A stretch of 26,078 nucleotides of DNA from an uncultured Dialister sp. (GCA_900543455.1 UQRR01000022.1:1-26078), one strand, 5' to 3'; counted from the first letter of the stretch, positions 7,805 to 15,592 are shown. A program made the numbers and translations. Notes: generated by a model from the sequence alone, not told the origin.

Positions 7805-7834
7805 ATTGTACCATACTTTCGTATGAAATTTGAA
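7805..7834 (-). promoter_or_regulatory. Candidate promoter for yajQ
   Basis: On the minus strand TACAAT (7805-7810), preceded by TGG as an extended -10, has TTCAAA (7829-7834) 18 nt upstream as a 4/6 match to -35. A short dyad CATAC/GTATG lies in the spacer. It sits about 140 nt upstream of the yajQ start. The call rests on sequence pattern only. Confidence 0.4.
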
Positions 7835-7877
7835 AATTTCTGAAAATTTCAATTCATTCCGGATGCTCCACGGCAGC

Positions 7878-7918
7878 AAAACGGCTGGTCGGAAATGTGA
7901 TTTCCGGCCAGTCGTTTT
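7878..7918 (-). terminator. Hairpin terminator after the barrel-gene remnant
   Basis: A 19-nt stem (7878-7896 with 7900-7918, two G-U wobbles, 3-nt loop) flanked by A and T tracts. It starts 11 nt past the stop of the remnant at 7930-8022, so it is probably the original terminator of that lost gene. The flanking A/T runs would allow action in both directions. Confidence 0.75.
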
Positions 7919-7929
7919 ACAGAAAGACA

Positions 7930-8022
7930 TCAGAACTTATATGTCACGCTGATATTGCCATTATACCCCTTATGCTGCCCCGCATAGTCGCTCGCATTCA
8001 AAGCCACACGCCAGCGCACGCA
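7930..8022 (-). pseudogene. C-terminal remnant of an outer-membrane beta-barrel (autotransporter-like) gene
   Basis: Thirty codons ending in TGA read VRWRVALNASDYAG then QHKGYNGNISVTYKF. They alternate polar and hydrophobic residues and end in phenylalanine, as the last two strands of an outer-membrane barrel do, with the look of an autotransporter C-terminus. No start codon, no upstream coding and no ribosome site remain. On its 5' side it runs directly into the lpxD terminator, so the body of the gene has been deleted. A hairpin terminator follows its stop. The barrel reading is clear, but the family cannot be named from 30 residues. Confidence 0.6.
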
Positions 8023-8024
8023 AA

Positions 8025-8052
8025 AAAGCCCGCCAAAAACTTGGCGGGCTTT
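8025..8052 (-). terminator. Rho-independent terminator after lpxD
   Basis: A perfect 11-bp stem, AAAGCCCGCCA (8025-8035) paired with 8042-8052, with a 6-nt loop, followed on the minus strand by a run of T. It begins 25 nt past the lpxD stop and ends the outer-membrane gene run. Confidence 0.9.
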
Positions 8053-8077
8053 GTATCAGCTGTGATAAGATGCTGAT

Positions 8078-9100
8078 TTACTTTTCTTCTTTCTCAGCGA
8101 GCTGCTTTTTCAGACGGCGGATCTTTTTCATCAATTCCGGCAGATGCGAGAGTGCAGCCTCGACTCTCCCCCACTGGGCATGTGTCCTCGCCGGATAGCC
8201 GAGGTAGGTGCCTGGTGTCTTGATGGTGCCGATGATGCCTGTCTTGCCTCCGAAGACAGCGTTGTCACAGATGGTGATATGGCCATTCACGCCGGTCTGT
8301 CCGGCCATGATGACGTGATCGCCGACCTTGGTGCTGCCGGCGATACCGACCTGCGCGCAGAGGAAATTGTCTTGGCCGACCTCAACATTATGTCCCAAGT
8401 GACAAAGGTTATCGATCTTGGTGCCGCTGCCGACGATGGTGTTATTCATCGCACCGTTGTCGACGGTGGAGCAGGCACCGATCTCGACGTCGTCTCTGAT
8501 GACAGCGCGGCCGAGCTGACGGATGTGATGGTGGTGGCCTGCCTCGTCAGTGGAGAAGCCGAAGCCCTGACCGCCGACGACGGCATGCGCACGAAGGACG
8601 ACGCGGTCGCCTAAGATGCTGTTCTCGTGGACGACGGCACCCGGATTCAGTTCGCAGTCTTTGCCGAGCTTCGCATACTTGCCGATGTAGCAATACGGGT
8701 AGATGACACAGCCGTCTCCGATCTCAGCGCCTTCTTCGATGACGGCATACGCCATAATGGTGACGTCTTTGCCGATCAGGGCTTTTTCACTGATGACGGC
8801 AGTCTCATGGATGCCCGGTTCCCATTTGTTTTCCGGACGGAAAACTTCGATGAGTTCGCCAAAGGAGCGGCGGGCATCGGGGACGACGATGAGATTTTTC
8901 GTGTAGTGGGCTGGGAGTTCATCGACTAGGATGACACCTGCCTGCATTTCTTCGATGTGCTCGGCGTAGACACCGCGGGCAAAGGTCACCTGCGACGGAC
9001 CTGCGCTTTCAGCGCTGGCAACATCATCGATGATGACGTCTTTGTCCCCATAGAGGGTGCCGCCGATCAGGGCAGCGATTTCACCTGCTGTTTTTTTCAT
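8078..9100 (-). CDS. lpxD: UDP-3-O-acylglucosamine N-acyltransferase (LpxD)
   Basis: Third enzyme of lipid A synthesis; predicted to add a hydroxyacyl chain from acyl-ACP to the amino group of UDP-3-O-acylglucosamine. The N-terminal LpxD domain (about 1-95) is followed by a left-handed beta helix of hexapeptide repeats (about 100-310) and a basic helical tail. His237 in LGHNVEVG matches the catalytic histidine of E. coli LpxD, and GFGFSTDEAG matches the loop near 180-188. The ATG at 9100 (340 residues) has GTGAGG 6 nt upstream. The frame extends to a GTG at 9112, but that codon lies within the same GTGAGG. It follows ompH directly and ends the cluster at a terminator. It shows that the organism makes lipopolysaccharide. 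Confidence 0.95.
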   Translation of the reverse strand: MKKTAGEIAALIGGTLYGDKDVIIDDVASAESAGPSQVTFARGVYAEHIEEMQAGVILVDELPAHYTKNLIVVPDARRSFGELIEVFRPENKWEPGIHETAVISEKALIGKDVTIMAYAVIEEGAEIGDGCVIYPYCYIGKYAKLGKDCELNPGAVVHENSILGDRVVLRAHAVVGGQGFGFSTDEAGHHHHIRQLGRAVIRDDVEIGACSTVDNGAMNNTIVGSGTKIDNLCHLGHNVEVGQDNFLCAQVGIAGSTKVGDHVIMAGQTGVNGHITICDNAVFGGKTGIIGTIKTPGTYLGYPARTHAQWGRVEAALSHLPELMKKIRRLKKQLAEKEEK

Positions 9101-9108
9101 GATGGACC

Positions 9109-9570
9109 TCACTTGGATGCGGACGAAGCAGCGCTGGATGCCGCTTTCGCTGTGCCATCGATCTTGGCCATTACTTCATCGGTGATGTCGACGGCACCGC
9201 TGGGTACGGCTCTCTTATGCATGACGATGCCGATGCCCTTTTCTTTCGCGATCTGGGCTGCCTGAGACTCGACCATGGACTGGATCTGTTTCTGTTTGCT
9301 CTGGATGAAGATCATGCGCTCCTGCTGGGCGGACTGGACTTTCTTCTGCATGTCTTCATCGGAGAGTCCGCTCTGGGAGTCCTGATTCAGGCGGTCTCTG
9401 ATTTCTTTATCTTTATCACTGATCTCTTTTTCGATAGACTGGATCTTCGGAGAGGAAGCTTCCAGTTTCTGGTAGTCGATGACTGCCACTTTATGTTCAC
9501 TGCCGCAGCCGGCAAAGGCGAGTGCTGCGCCAATGAGTCCTACGCAGGCCAGTTTTTTCCACATAGCCAT
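9109..9570 (-). CDS. OmpH/Skp-family lipoprotein
   Basis: Predicted periplasmic chaperone-like protein anchored by lipid. The signal peptide ends in a lipobox, LAFAGC, with Cys22 as the lipidated residue. The Skp/OmpH pattern follows: a beta strand KVAVIDYQKLEASSP, a long charged coiled coil (about 45-105), and the returning strand segment GIGIVMHKRAVPSGAVDITDEVM. The Ala/Ser tail after residue 138 is low complexity. AGGAGG lies 7 nt ahead of the ATG at 9570. It sits 11 nt after the preceding lipoprotein gene and leads into lpxD, the common ompH-lpxD order. A lipidated Skp relative is unusual, since E. coli Skp is soluble. Confidence 0.85.
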   Translation of the reverse strand: MAMWKKLACVGLIGAALAFAGCGSEHKVAVIDYQKLEASSPKIQSIEKEISDKDKEIRDRLNQDSQSGLSDEDMQKKVQSAQQERMIFIQSKQKQIQSMVESQAAQIAKEKGIGIVMHKRAVPSGAVDITDEVMAKIDGTAKAASSAASSASK

Positions 9571-9581
9571 TCGATTTCCTC

Positions 9582-10526
9582 CTACTTGGTGATATTGACT
9601 ATACGATTCACCATATCCCCCGTCACGTCTTCGGCGTGGATATTGGCTTTGTATTTCGAGAAGATCATGGAAAGGTGCTTGTCAGAGGCCTCGCGGGCGG
9701 CAACTTTTCGGATGTCTTCCATTATTTCTTTCTTGACGGCGGCCATCTCTTTCTGCTTGGCATCGATCTTCTGTTGCCAGTCTTCGTTCCACGATGGATC
9801 GATGGGGTCTTCCGGAAGAGGCTCATCGACGTTCGTATCCTGAGAGAGGTTCTGCTTGATGTCTTTCGCGGTCTTCTCTGAAAAGTCAGAAAGCTCCTTC
9901 GATGCTTTTTCTTTTGCCTCTTTCATCGTCTTCACTTCGTCCTCTGTCCAGCCGATGGTATCCATCTTCGCCCGCTCGGTGCGAAGGTCCATCAGGTCAT
10001 GGAGGCGCTGCTTGACGTCTTCCTTTTCAGATCCGGTGACACCGAGGACGGTGAGCTTCATCTGAAGATTCGCCATCTCGGCACGCTCTTCGTCAGTGAG
10101 GCCATCTGGCGTGAAGGTCTTGTCCTTCTTATGCGCTTCGCTGATGGTCTTGTAGAGTTTTGCGAGGCCGTCATTCAGTTCGTCTTCTTTCGCCTTGACC
10201 TTCGTCTTCCACTCATTCTCGGCAGCCATGCGCCGGCTCTGATCGGAGAGCGCGGCCTTGATGTGCTGCTGCTGCGATGCGATGTGAATGAGCTTGTTTC
10301 GTTCATTCTGATACTGACCAAGGAGATGGTTGTACTCAGTCTCGAGGCGGAAATATGTACTGTATTTCGGATGGGCTTTCACAAGAGTCTCCAAATCGAC
10401 CACGCCGTAGGAAACGGCAGGTGGCGCCGGCTCCTCGGTTTTTTTATCGCTGCATCCGCTTACCGCCAGGGAGCCTGCCACGAGGAGGGCAGCCGCCATG
10501 GTGTATACACAGTTTCTATATTTCAT
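9582..10526 (-). CDS. Long OmpH/Skp-like lipoprotein with expanded helical region
   Basis: A predicted lipoprotein (lipobox LAVSGC, Cys25) of 314 residues. Residues 39-54 (SYGVVDLETLVKAHPK) match the first strand and helix start of OmpH/Skp. Residues 284-310 (HLSMIFSKYKANIHAEDVTG and what follows) line up with the last strands of the two neighbouring OmpH proteins. Between them lies a helical, highly charged region of over 200 residues, compared with about 70 in the neighbours, with a Pro/Asp-rich break near 228-240. I infer a diverged, enlarged Skp paralogue with long arms. Its client is unknown. It lies 9 nt after the upstream ompH gene and 11 nt before the next, so the three are one operon. 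Confidence 0.75.
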   Translation of the reverse strand: MKYRNCVYTMAAALLVAGSLAVSGCSDKKTEEPAPPAVSYGVVDLETLVKAHPKYSTYFRLETEYNHLLGQYQNERNKLIHIASQQQHIKAALSDQSRRMAAENEWKTKVKAKEDELNDGLAKLYKTISEAHKKDKTFTPDGLTDEERAEMANLQMKLTVLGVTGSEKEDVKQRLHDLMDLRTERAKMDTIGWTEDEVKTMKEAKEKASKELSDFSEKTAKDIKQNLSQDTNVDEPLPEDPIDPSWNEDWQQKIDAKQKEMAAVKKEIMEDIRKVAAREASDKHLSMIFSKYKANIHAEDVTGDMVNRIVNITK

Positions 10527-10535
10527 AAGCCGTCC

Positions 10536-11066
10536 TTATTTTTTGCTTTCAGAGGAAGCTGCGGATGCGGCGGAAGAAGAAGCGGAAGAGAGGGACTTCG
10601 AGAGGGAGTCGGTGACTTCCTTCGTGATGTCGGTGCCGCCGTAAATGACAGCGGATTTATCGACGACCAGTGCAAGGCCCTTCTTGGATGCGACGGACTT
10701 CACAGCGCCGGTCACCTGGTCATCCATGTCTTTCTCGATGGCCTGTCTCTTCTGATTGAACTGCTGCTGCATGTCAGTGAAGAGCTTTTCTTTTTCTGCA
10801 TCACTCATGCCTTCGGACTTCGCATCGAAGTCTTTCTGCATTTCATCTGCCGTTTCTTTCATCTTCTGCTGGTAGTTCGCTGCGAGGGTGCTGTTCGCGG
10901 AGATCACTTCTCTCTGGTCAACGACGCCGATGTCAGAGGTCGGAGCAGCATTTGCAGCATCGCCCATGGATACCACCGCCATCGCTGCCACGGAGGCGAT
11001 GAATACGCCAGCCAAAGCGAAGGAAAAAATCTTTACGTTTTTCTTGTTACCAAGAGTTGTCATCAT
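10536..11066 (-). CDS. OmpH/Skp-family periplasmic chaperone
   Basis: Predicted soluble chaperone for unfolded outer-membrane proteins. A signal peptide ends at DAANA (residue 40). The mature part begins APTSDIGVVDQREV, followed by a charged coiled coil (about 60-120) and the typical closing strands GLALVVDKSAVIYGGTDITKEV. A Ser/Ala tail follows. There is no lipobox, unlike the two downstream paralogues. The start at 11066 (MM) has GGAG 11 nt upstream. It begins 19 nt after the upstream gene of unknown function and heads a run of three OmpH relatives. Confidence 0.88.
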   Translation of the reverse strand: MMTTLGNKKNVKIFSFALAGVFIASVAAMAVVSMGDAANAAPTSDIGVVDQREVISANSTLAANYQQKMKETADEMQKDFDAKSEGMSDAEKEKLFTDMQQQFNQKRQAIEKDMDDQVTGAVKSVASKKGLALVVDKSAVIYGGTDITKEVTDSLSKSLSSASSSAASAASSESKK

Positions 11067-11085
11067 GATAGGTTACTCTCCTCAT

Positions 11086-12378
11086 TTATAAATTGGCAAT
11101 CAGGCGGAGCCACTTGCCTTCTTCATCATTATACACATATTCGAGCGTCATGTAATTATGGATCTTATAGGAAAATCCATATTCGTTCTCTTTTTTCTTA
11201 CAATCACGGTCATAGCGCAGAGCAAAATGCTCGCCGAAAGGGATCTGGCTGAATATGTGGTGGCTGTTTTCTACGAAATCATACTTATAGCCCAGATCCA
11301 TAGCATTCCCGAAGTGATGATACCAGCCGCCATAGACATTCCAGTCGACGGGGCCGGGGTAGAAACGGGCTTCCCCGAAGATTACGTTGTTCCTGCCCAC
11401 GAAATGCCCGAGCATGCCTTCGAACGCCGTATTGCGATTTCCATCGCGCCCGGCATCCATCCACGCTTCCGTGCGGATGATCCAGTGATCTGTCAGTGCA
11501 TCGACTTTAAGCTCTGTCATCTCTCCCGGGTAAAGATAGACCTTTGTCTCTATGCCGTACTTTTCAATGAAGGGGTCCTTGGCGAGGATGTCATTCATCG
11601 AGGCAGCCAGTTCCTTCTGATGGCGGGCGACAAAAGCGAGCGGAAGTCCTTCAAGACTTCGAAGAGCATGCTCCGTCTCATTTACCGCGCGCAGCATCAG
11701 AAGGCGCGGAATGGTGGTCTTGTGCAGGGTGAGCTTTCCGGTACGGACGATCGTCCCCTGCGGGATGAGGGAGATCCGCACTTTTGTCTTCTCCCCCGAG
11801 GTCACTTCGAAGTTGGCGGTAAATTCCGGAAGGATCTCCTTGAGAAGCTCTCGCCCGGCAGACTCCGAGACGCTCTCCGCCCAACCGACCGAATCGACGG
11901 GAAGCCCCGAGAGGAGCTGGCTCATAAGGATCGGTACACCGGCGGTGTCCTTCTTCACCAGTGCTGCCGCTTCCGGAGACAAATTCCCATAGTCGATCTC
12001 TGTCTCCACCGTGCGGATCATTTGCCCGACCGGAGCCAGCGATACATGAAGCGCCGTCTTTTCTCCATAGGAGGCAGAAATATCATCCACCACATAGCCC
12101 ACGACCACACGATTCACGATGTCTGCGAGGACCTTGTCATACTCGCCCTCGTGCGCGCGAAACAGGCTCTCGTCCTTGCCGACAAGGATACGATTTCCTA
12201 TGGCCGAAATACTCGCCGTGATCCGCTTCTCCACTGCGGGCGGCATGCCGCCCGCTCCCGTGACGGAGACGCTCACTTCGCGAATCGGTGCCGCCTCTGC
12301 CCCGGCGGGAAGCAGGAATGACGAAACGAGCAGGGCAAGACCTGCTCGAGTCATCGAATGAAATAAGGAAGAATGCAT
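11086..12378 (-). CDS. Exported protein of unknown function: three POTRA-like modules and a barrel-like C-terminus
   Basis: I do not recognise this 430-residue protein. A signal peptide (1-29, ending AGAEA) is clear. Three modules of about 90 residues follow (roughly 32-118, 122-208, 210-297), each patterned strand-helix-helix-strand-strand and ending in similar text: YGEKTALHVSLAPVGQMIRT, SGEKTKVRISLIPQGTIVRT, and MTELKVDALTDHWIIRT. The pattern resembles POTRA domains. Residues 298-430 are rich in alternating aromatic strands, perhaps 8-10, which could form a small outer-membrane barrel. The ribosome site GGAGG is close to the ATG at 12378. It lies between bamA and the ompH genes, so a role in outer-membrane assembly is likely but is inferred from context and fold pattern. 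Confidence 0.7.
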   Translation of the reverse strand: MHSSLFHSMTRAGLALLVSSFLLPAGAEAAPIREVSVSVTGAGGMPPAVEKRITASISAIGNRILVGKDESLFRAHEGEYDKVLADIVNRVVVGYVVDDISASYGEKTALHVSLAPVGQMIRTVETEIDYGNLSPEAAALVKKDTAGVPILMSQLLSGLPVDSVGWAESVSESAGRELLKEILPEFTANFEVTSGEKTKVRISLIPQGTIVRTGKLTLHKTTIPRLLMLRAVNETEHALRSLEGLPLAFVARHQKELAASMNDILAKDPFIEKYGIETKVYLYPGEMTELKVDALTDHWIIRTEAWMDAGRDGNRNTAFEGMLGHFVGRNNVIFGEARFYPGPVDWNVYGGWYHHFGNAMDLGYKYDFVENSHHIFSQIPFGEHFALRYDRDCKKKENEYGFSYKIHNYMTLEYVYNDEEGKWLRLIANL

Positions 12379-12716
12379 AGCTCCTCCTTTGGGAAATTTG
12401 AGAAACCGTCAAACGTCGAAACCCCTTGCTTCCCCCTTCGGGGGAAGTGCCGAAGGCAATAGGGGCTTGCTAGCGGTATAACGAACAATGTCGAATGGTT
12501 TGTTTCTATCGATAGTTCAACATTTGCATTTACTACCGTAGTGCTACCCCCCTCAGCCCTTCGGGCAGCTCCCCCGATGGGGAGCCAAGCGGTTATAACG
12601 CTTAACTCAAGGGCATTACCCCTGCGGGGCACCTCCTTCCAAGGGAGGATGGAGAAATAGGAGCTGCGGCGCTTTATGTATGGCGCCGCGCCACCATTTC
12701 TCATTTCGCATTCCAA
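12379..12716. repeat. Repeat mosaic between bamA and the POTRA-like gene
   Basis: These 338 bases hold no gene I accept. From the left: a CTTCCCCCTTCGGGGGAAG hairpin (12429-12447), about 80 bp of plain sequence, a CCCCCTCAGCCCTTCGGGCAG/CTCCCCCGATGGGGAG block (about 12547-12585), a CCCCTGCGGGGCACCT module shared with the left end of the window (12619-12634), a CTCCTTCCAAGGGAG hairpin (12633-12647), and a GCGGCGC/GCGCCGC hairpin (12666-12672, 12683-12689) with GAAATGA-type heptamer remnants. The last hairpin lies just after the bamA stop. No clear promoter for the downstream gene was found. Confidence 0.75.
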
Positions 12717-14687
12717 TCAGAACTGTGTGCCGAAGCTGAAGTGGAATTTATTCTTATCGCCGTGGCCATAGTCAAGACGGATCGGTCCGATCGGGGTCTG
12801 GAGACGCAGGCCTACGCCGCAAGACCACTGGAAGCCATCATCATCTTCATACCACGGGATCTGTCCGTTATCGATGCCCCAGGTGCTGCCGCCATCGGTG
12901 AAGAGGACGCCCTGTACTTTCTTGGCGATCGGGAAACGGTATTCCAGTGTCGCCGCGTACATTTTCTTGCCCTTGAACTGGTCATCTTCATAGCCGCGGA
13001 GGGTATTCGAGCCGCCGAGGTCGAAGAGGTTTCCGTAAGAGACATCACCATCGATGTAGCCGCCCTGCAGACGGAGCGCGAGGATGTGACCATTGCCGAG
13101 GCCTTTGTAGAAGCGGCCTTCTGTCGTGAACTTGTAGAAGTCATAGTCGCCGCCGAGGCCGTGTCCGCCCCACTGGGTGGTGAAGGAAATGCGGCGGCCC
13201 TTGCTGGCATTGAAGTAGTTGTCACGGTTATCGAAGACGTGCGAGAAGGTGAAGCTGTTCGTGGTACCGAAGTTATCCATGATAGCCTTTTTCCACTCAG
13301 CTTTTACTGGATCAGTCTGGTTGTTTCCTACGCTGCCCCATTCGAAACCGTCATGGTCATCGTATTCTTCCTTCGCACTTTCAAAGGTGAAGTAGTTCGT
13401 GCGATATTCCCCATTCTGCCGTCCCCAGGTGAGGTTCCAGCCGCTTCTTCTCTTATCGTATTCTGCGACGGTATCGCCGTTCGAATCATAGTCATCGTAT
13501 TCATAGATGCGGTTGAAGATGGAAGCGCCGAGGGAGTCACCGTTGGAATTGATCCACGGGCGGGTATAGGAAATGGTATAGTTCTTACCGTTGCCAGCGC
13601 CGCCGAATTCCCAGTGGAAATTGACCTTATCGCCTGTGCCGCGGAAGTTCGTATCCCCGAGCTCGACGATGCCGACTGTACCATCGGAGTCCGAGTAGCC
13701 GGCACCGACAGTGATGACGCCTGTCTTCTGCTCGACGACGTCGATCTCGATGACGACATTGTGTTCATTTTCTTTGCCCGGGAGCAGCTTCATATTGACA
13801 TCTTCGAAGTAGCCCAGGTTGTAAAGTCTTTCCATGGAACGGCTTGCCTGGAATTTATTGAAAGGTTTCCCCTTCTTCATCTTGAGCTCGCGGAGGATGA
13901 CTTTGTCCTTCGTCTTATCATTGCCGACGAGCTGGATGTCTTCGATAACACCTTCCGAAATATTGACTTTCAGGATGCCTTTCGGCGTCACTTCAACATT
14001 CGGGATGGAGACGAGCATGTAGCCCTGTTTCAGGTACGCATCTTCGATTTCCTTCAGCTTCTGGTTCACGAGGACGAAGTTCAGGACGCTGCCCTCCGGC
14101 ACCTGCAGGATGGACTTCAGGTAGTCAGAGGTGAAGATGGTATTGCCGGTGAATTCCACGCCGCGAACGATGGGATTTGCGACAAGGCCATAGGTGAGGT
14201 CGACGCCTTCCGGGATGTCCGTGAAATTCGGACGGATCTGGGAGAAGACGCCGGTCGATCCAAGAGATGCCACATCATTGCGGATGCCCTCAGCGGTGAC
14301 GGTGCTGCCAGGTTTGCTCTGCAGAAGAGGAGACAGCTTCGTCTTGACTTCTTCCGGAATCCCTTCGAAATCGACATGCGCGATGGTCTTGCCTGTATGT
14401 GCTTCGATGGCTGCGTCATCGTCCGCCGAAAGGTAGAGCGAGGCATCGCCCACTGCGACAGTCTGGTGGGACTCCTTCACTTCCATGGACGGTTCTGCTT
14501 TTTCCGTCTGGTCGGAAATCTCGCCGGTCTTGCCCGCTTCCTTACCGCTCTTCACGTCGATCATGGAGCTCTGGGACATGCCATTCTGGGAGCCGGTCAT
14601 CTGCGGCGCTTCCGCAAAGACGTCTGCGCCGGAAAGTGCAAGCAGGATCGCAGAGGCAAGCAGTGCTTTCTTATATGTTGCTGTCAT
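12717..14687 (-). CDS. bamA: Outer-membrane protein assembly factor BamA
   Basis: Omp85-family insertase, predicted to fold beta-barrel proteins into the outer membrane. A signal peptide (about 1-26), a Ser/Glu-rich linker (27-98), three POTRA domains (about 101-170, 173-246, 248-320) and a C-terminal barrel (about 323-656) are seen. The barrel has the conserved loop-6 motif as LRGYEDD and ends GTQF with terminal phenylalanine. E. coli BamA has five POTRAs and about 810 residues; this one is 656. GGAGGA lies about 8 nt ahead of the ATG at 14687. The frame continues 27 codons further without support. A 286-nt gap with repeats precedes it, so it may have its own promoter, but I could not identify one. 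Confidence 0.95.
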   Translation of the reverse strand: MTATYKKALLASAILLALSGADVFAEAPQMTGSQNGMSQSSMIDVKSGKEAGKTGEISDQTEKAEPSMEVKESHQTVAVGDASLYLSADDDAAIEAHTGKTIAHVDFEGIPEEVKTKLSPLLQSKPGSTVTAEGIRNDVASLGSTGVFSQIRPNFTDIPEGVDLTYGLVANPIVRGVEFTGNTIFTSDYLKSILQVPEGSVLNFVLVNQKLKEIEDAYLKQGYMLVSIPNVEVTPKGILKVNISEGVIEDIQLVGNDKTKDKVILRELKMKKGKPFNKFQASRSMERLYNLGYFEDVNMKLLPGKENEHNVVIEIDVVEQKTGVITVGAGYSDSDGTVGIVELGDTNFRGTGDKVNFHWEFGGAGNGKNYTISYTRPWINSNGDSLGASIFNRIYEYDDYDSNGDTVAEYDKRRSGWNLTWGRQNGEYRTNYFTFESAKEEYDDHDGFEWGSVGNNQTDPVKAEWKKAIMDNFGTTNSFTFSHVFDNRDNYFNASKGRRISFTTQWGGHGLGGDYDFYKFTTEGRFYKGLGNGHILALRLQGGYIDGDVSYGNLFDLGGSNTLRGYEDDQFKGKKMYAATLEYRFPIAKKVQGVLFTDGGSTWGIDNGQIPWYEDDDGFQWSCGVGLRLQTPIGPIRLDYGHGDKNKFHFSFGTQF

Positions 14688-14803
14688 CGTAAATTCCTCC
14701 TCATGTATTGGATGGTGAATTGCTATATATTTATGGAAATGCAAATGGATAGTTGGCATACTTGCCAAGGCAAATGATTTCCTTAAATAACGGTTTGGTT
14801 GAT

Positions 14804-14973
14804 GGGTTCAGGGTTCAGGGTTCAGGGTTCAGGGTTCAGGGTTGCGGTGGCGGCTTCGCCGCAATATATATGGGGCGATGCCCGAAAGTGACATTTAAGT
14901 CACTAGTCACTAGTTACTCGAGGCTCCTAGTCCCCAGCCTCTAATCCCTGTTTTCAAAACTGAACCTTTCTCA
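14804..14973. repeat. GGGTTCA heptamer array and mosaic upstream of bamA
   Basis: Five perfect GGGTTCA units and a partial sixth (14804-14843) form the most regular array of the window. A GCGGCTTCGCCGC hairpin (about 14849-14861), GGGCGATGCCCGAA (14873-14886, shared with about 21439-21452) and AGTCACT heptamers (14898-14917) follow, then a CTCCTAGTCCCCAGCCTCTAATCCCTG segment. No gene is seen. Confidence 0.8.
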
Positions 14974-15525
14974 TTACTTACTTCCCCTCAGTGCTCTTCC
15001 CGCTTCGCCTACGACACTTTGTATTTCCTGGTCGGAGAGGGTAGGTACCGCTGGCTTCATGACGGCAGAGGCTTTCACCGGAGCCGGTACGGGCGTACTG
15101 ACGGCGGGCGCAGCTTTCGGGGCTTCGGGGGCTTGTTTCGTTTCTACCTGTTCTGTCATGACAGTCTCCGCAGGGGCAGGAACCTCTTCAGCTTTCTGCA
15201 CTGCTTCCTCGACTGGCTTTGGTGTCTCGGGGGATGTCGTAACCACTGTCTGGGCCGGCTTAGCCGGAACAGGCGGCGGGAAGAGGCTATCTTTCAGAAG
15301 CGACGCGCCGAGAAAAAGAAGTCCCGCCACAGCCAGTGCGCCGCCGCGAAGCAGCCACTTCCGGCGCGGCGAAGTCCCTCTCACCTCTTTCAGGCGCTGC
15401 ATCTCTGCCTGTGCCATAATGAGATTCATCTCGCCTGTCAGTTCTTTATGGTTGGAATAGGAATTTTCCGCCTTTTCCAGCCACCTCTTCACTGACTTCA
15501 CTCTCTTCAGCGTATCTCCTGACAT
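14974..15525 (-). CDS. Single-pass membrane protein with Pro/Ala-rich extracytoplasmic tail, function unknown
   Basis: I do not recognise the family. The 183 residues start at MSGDTLKRVKSVKRW, with AGGAGG close upstream. A charged N-terminal part (1-57), ending in RRKWLLR, precedes one transmembrane helix (about 58-77). Positive-inside logic puts the N-terminus in the cytoplasm. Residues 83-160 are rich in Pro, Ala, Glu and Thr, a low-complexity periplasmic stretch, and a short C-terminal segment (162-183) may be helical. The layout resembles anti-sigma factors or envelope-spanning linkers, and the upstream neighbour is a sigma factor. Homology to either is not visible. It precedes bamA and has a good candidate promoter at 15593-15621. 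Confidence 0.7.
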   Translation of the reverse strand: MSGDTLKRVKSVKRWLEKAENSYSNHKELTGEMNLIMAQAEMQRLKEVRGTSPRRKWLLRGGALAVAGLLFLGASLLKDSLFPPPVPAKPAQTVVTTSPETPKPVEEAVQKAEEVPAPAETVMTEQVETKQAPEAPKAAPAVSTPVPAPVKASAVMKPAVPTLSDQEIQSVVGEAGRALRGSK

Positions 15526-15568
15526 ACTGCCTCCTGCGCAGAAAACCGGAATCATTCCGATTTCCTGT

Positions 15569-15581
15569 TAACCACTGGTTA
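15569..15581. promoter_or_regulatory. Short palindrome between promoter and start of the membrane-protein gene
   Basis: TAACCA and TGGTTA arms around a single base lie just downstream of the candidate -10 at 15593-15598. The position would suit an operator at the start of the transcript. Nothing else supports it. Confidence 0.25.
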
Positions 15582-15592
15582 CATGACTCTTA

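Noticed and set aside
11158..12321. A 387-codon plus-strand frame opposite the POTRA-like gene
   Set aside because: The minus-strand frame has a signal peptide, an internal repeat and a ribosome site. The plus-strand translation has only a chance hydrophobic start and no domain.
12666..12689. Terminator of bamA
   Set aside because: The GCGGCGC/GCGCCGC hairpin follows the stop, but no T run comes after it on the minus strand, and the same hairpin occurs at places unrelated to gene ends.
12351..12716. A 121-codon minus-strand frame in the gap after bamA
   Set aside because: It runs through several repeat hairpins, has no ribosome site and shows no family similarity; it is an open frame made by GC-rich repeats.
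12741..14777. A 678-codon plus-strand frame opposite bamA
   Set aside because: It lies antisense to a certain bamA gene and its translation has no recognisable domain; long antisense frames arise from codon bias.
14804..14843. Possible CRISPR array or telomere-like repeat
   Set aside because: The unit is only 7 nt with no spacers, so it is not CRISPR, and the array is short and internal, so it is not a telomere.
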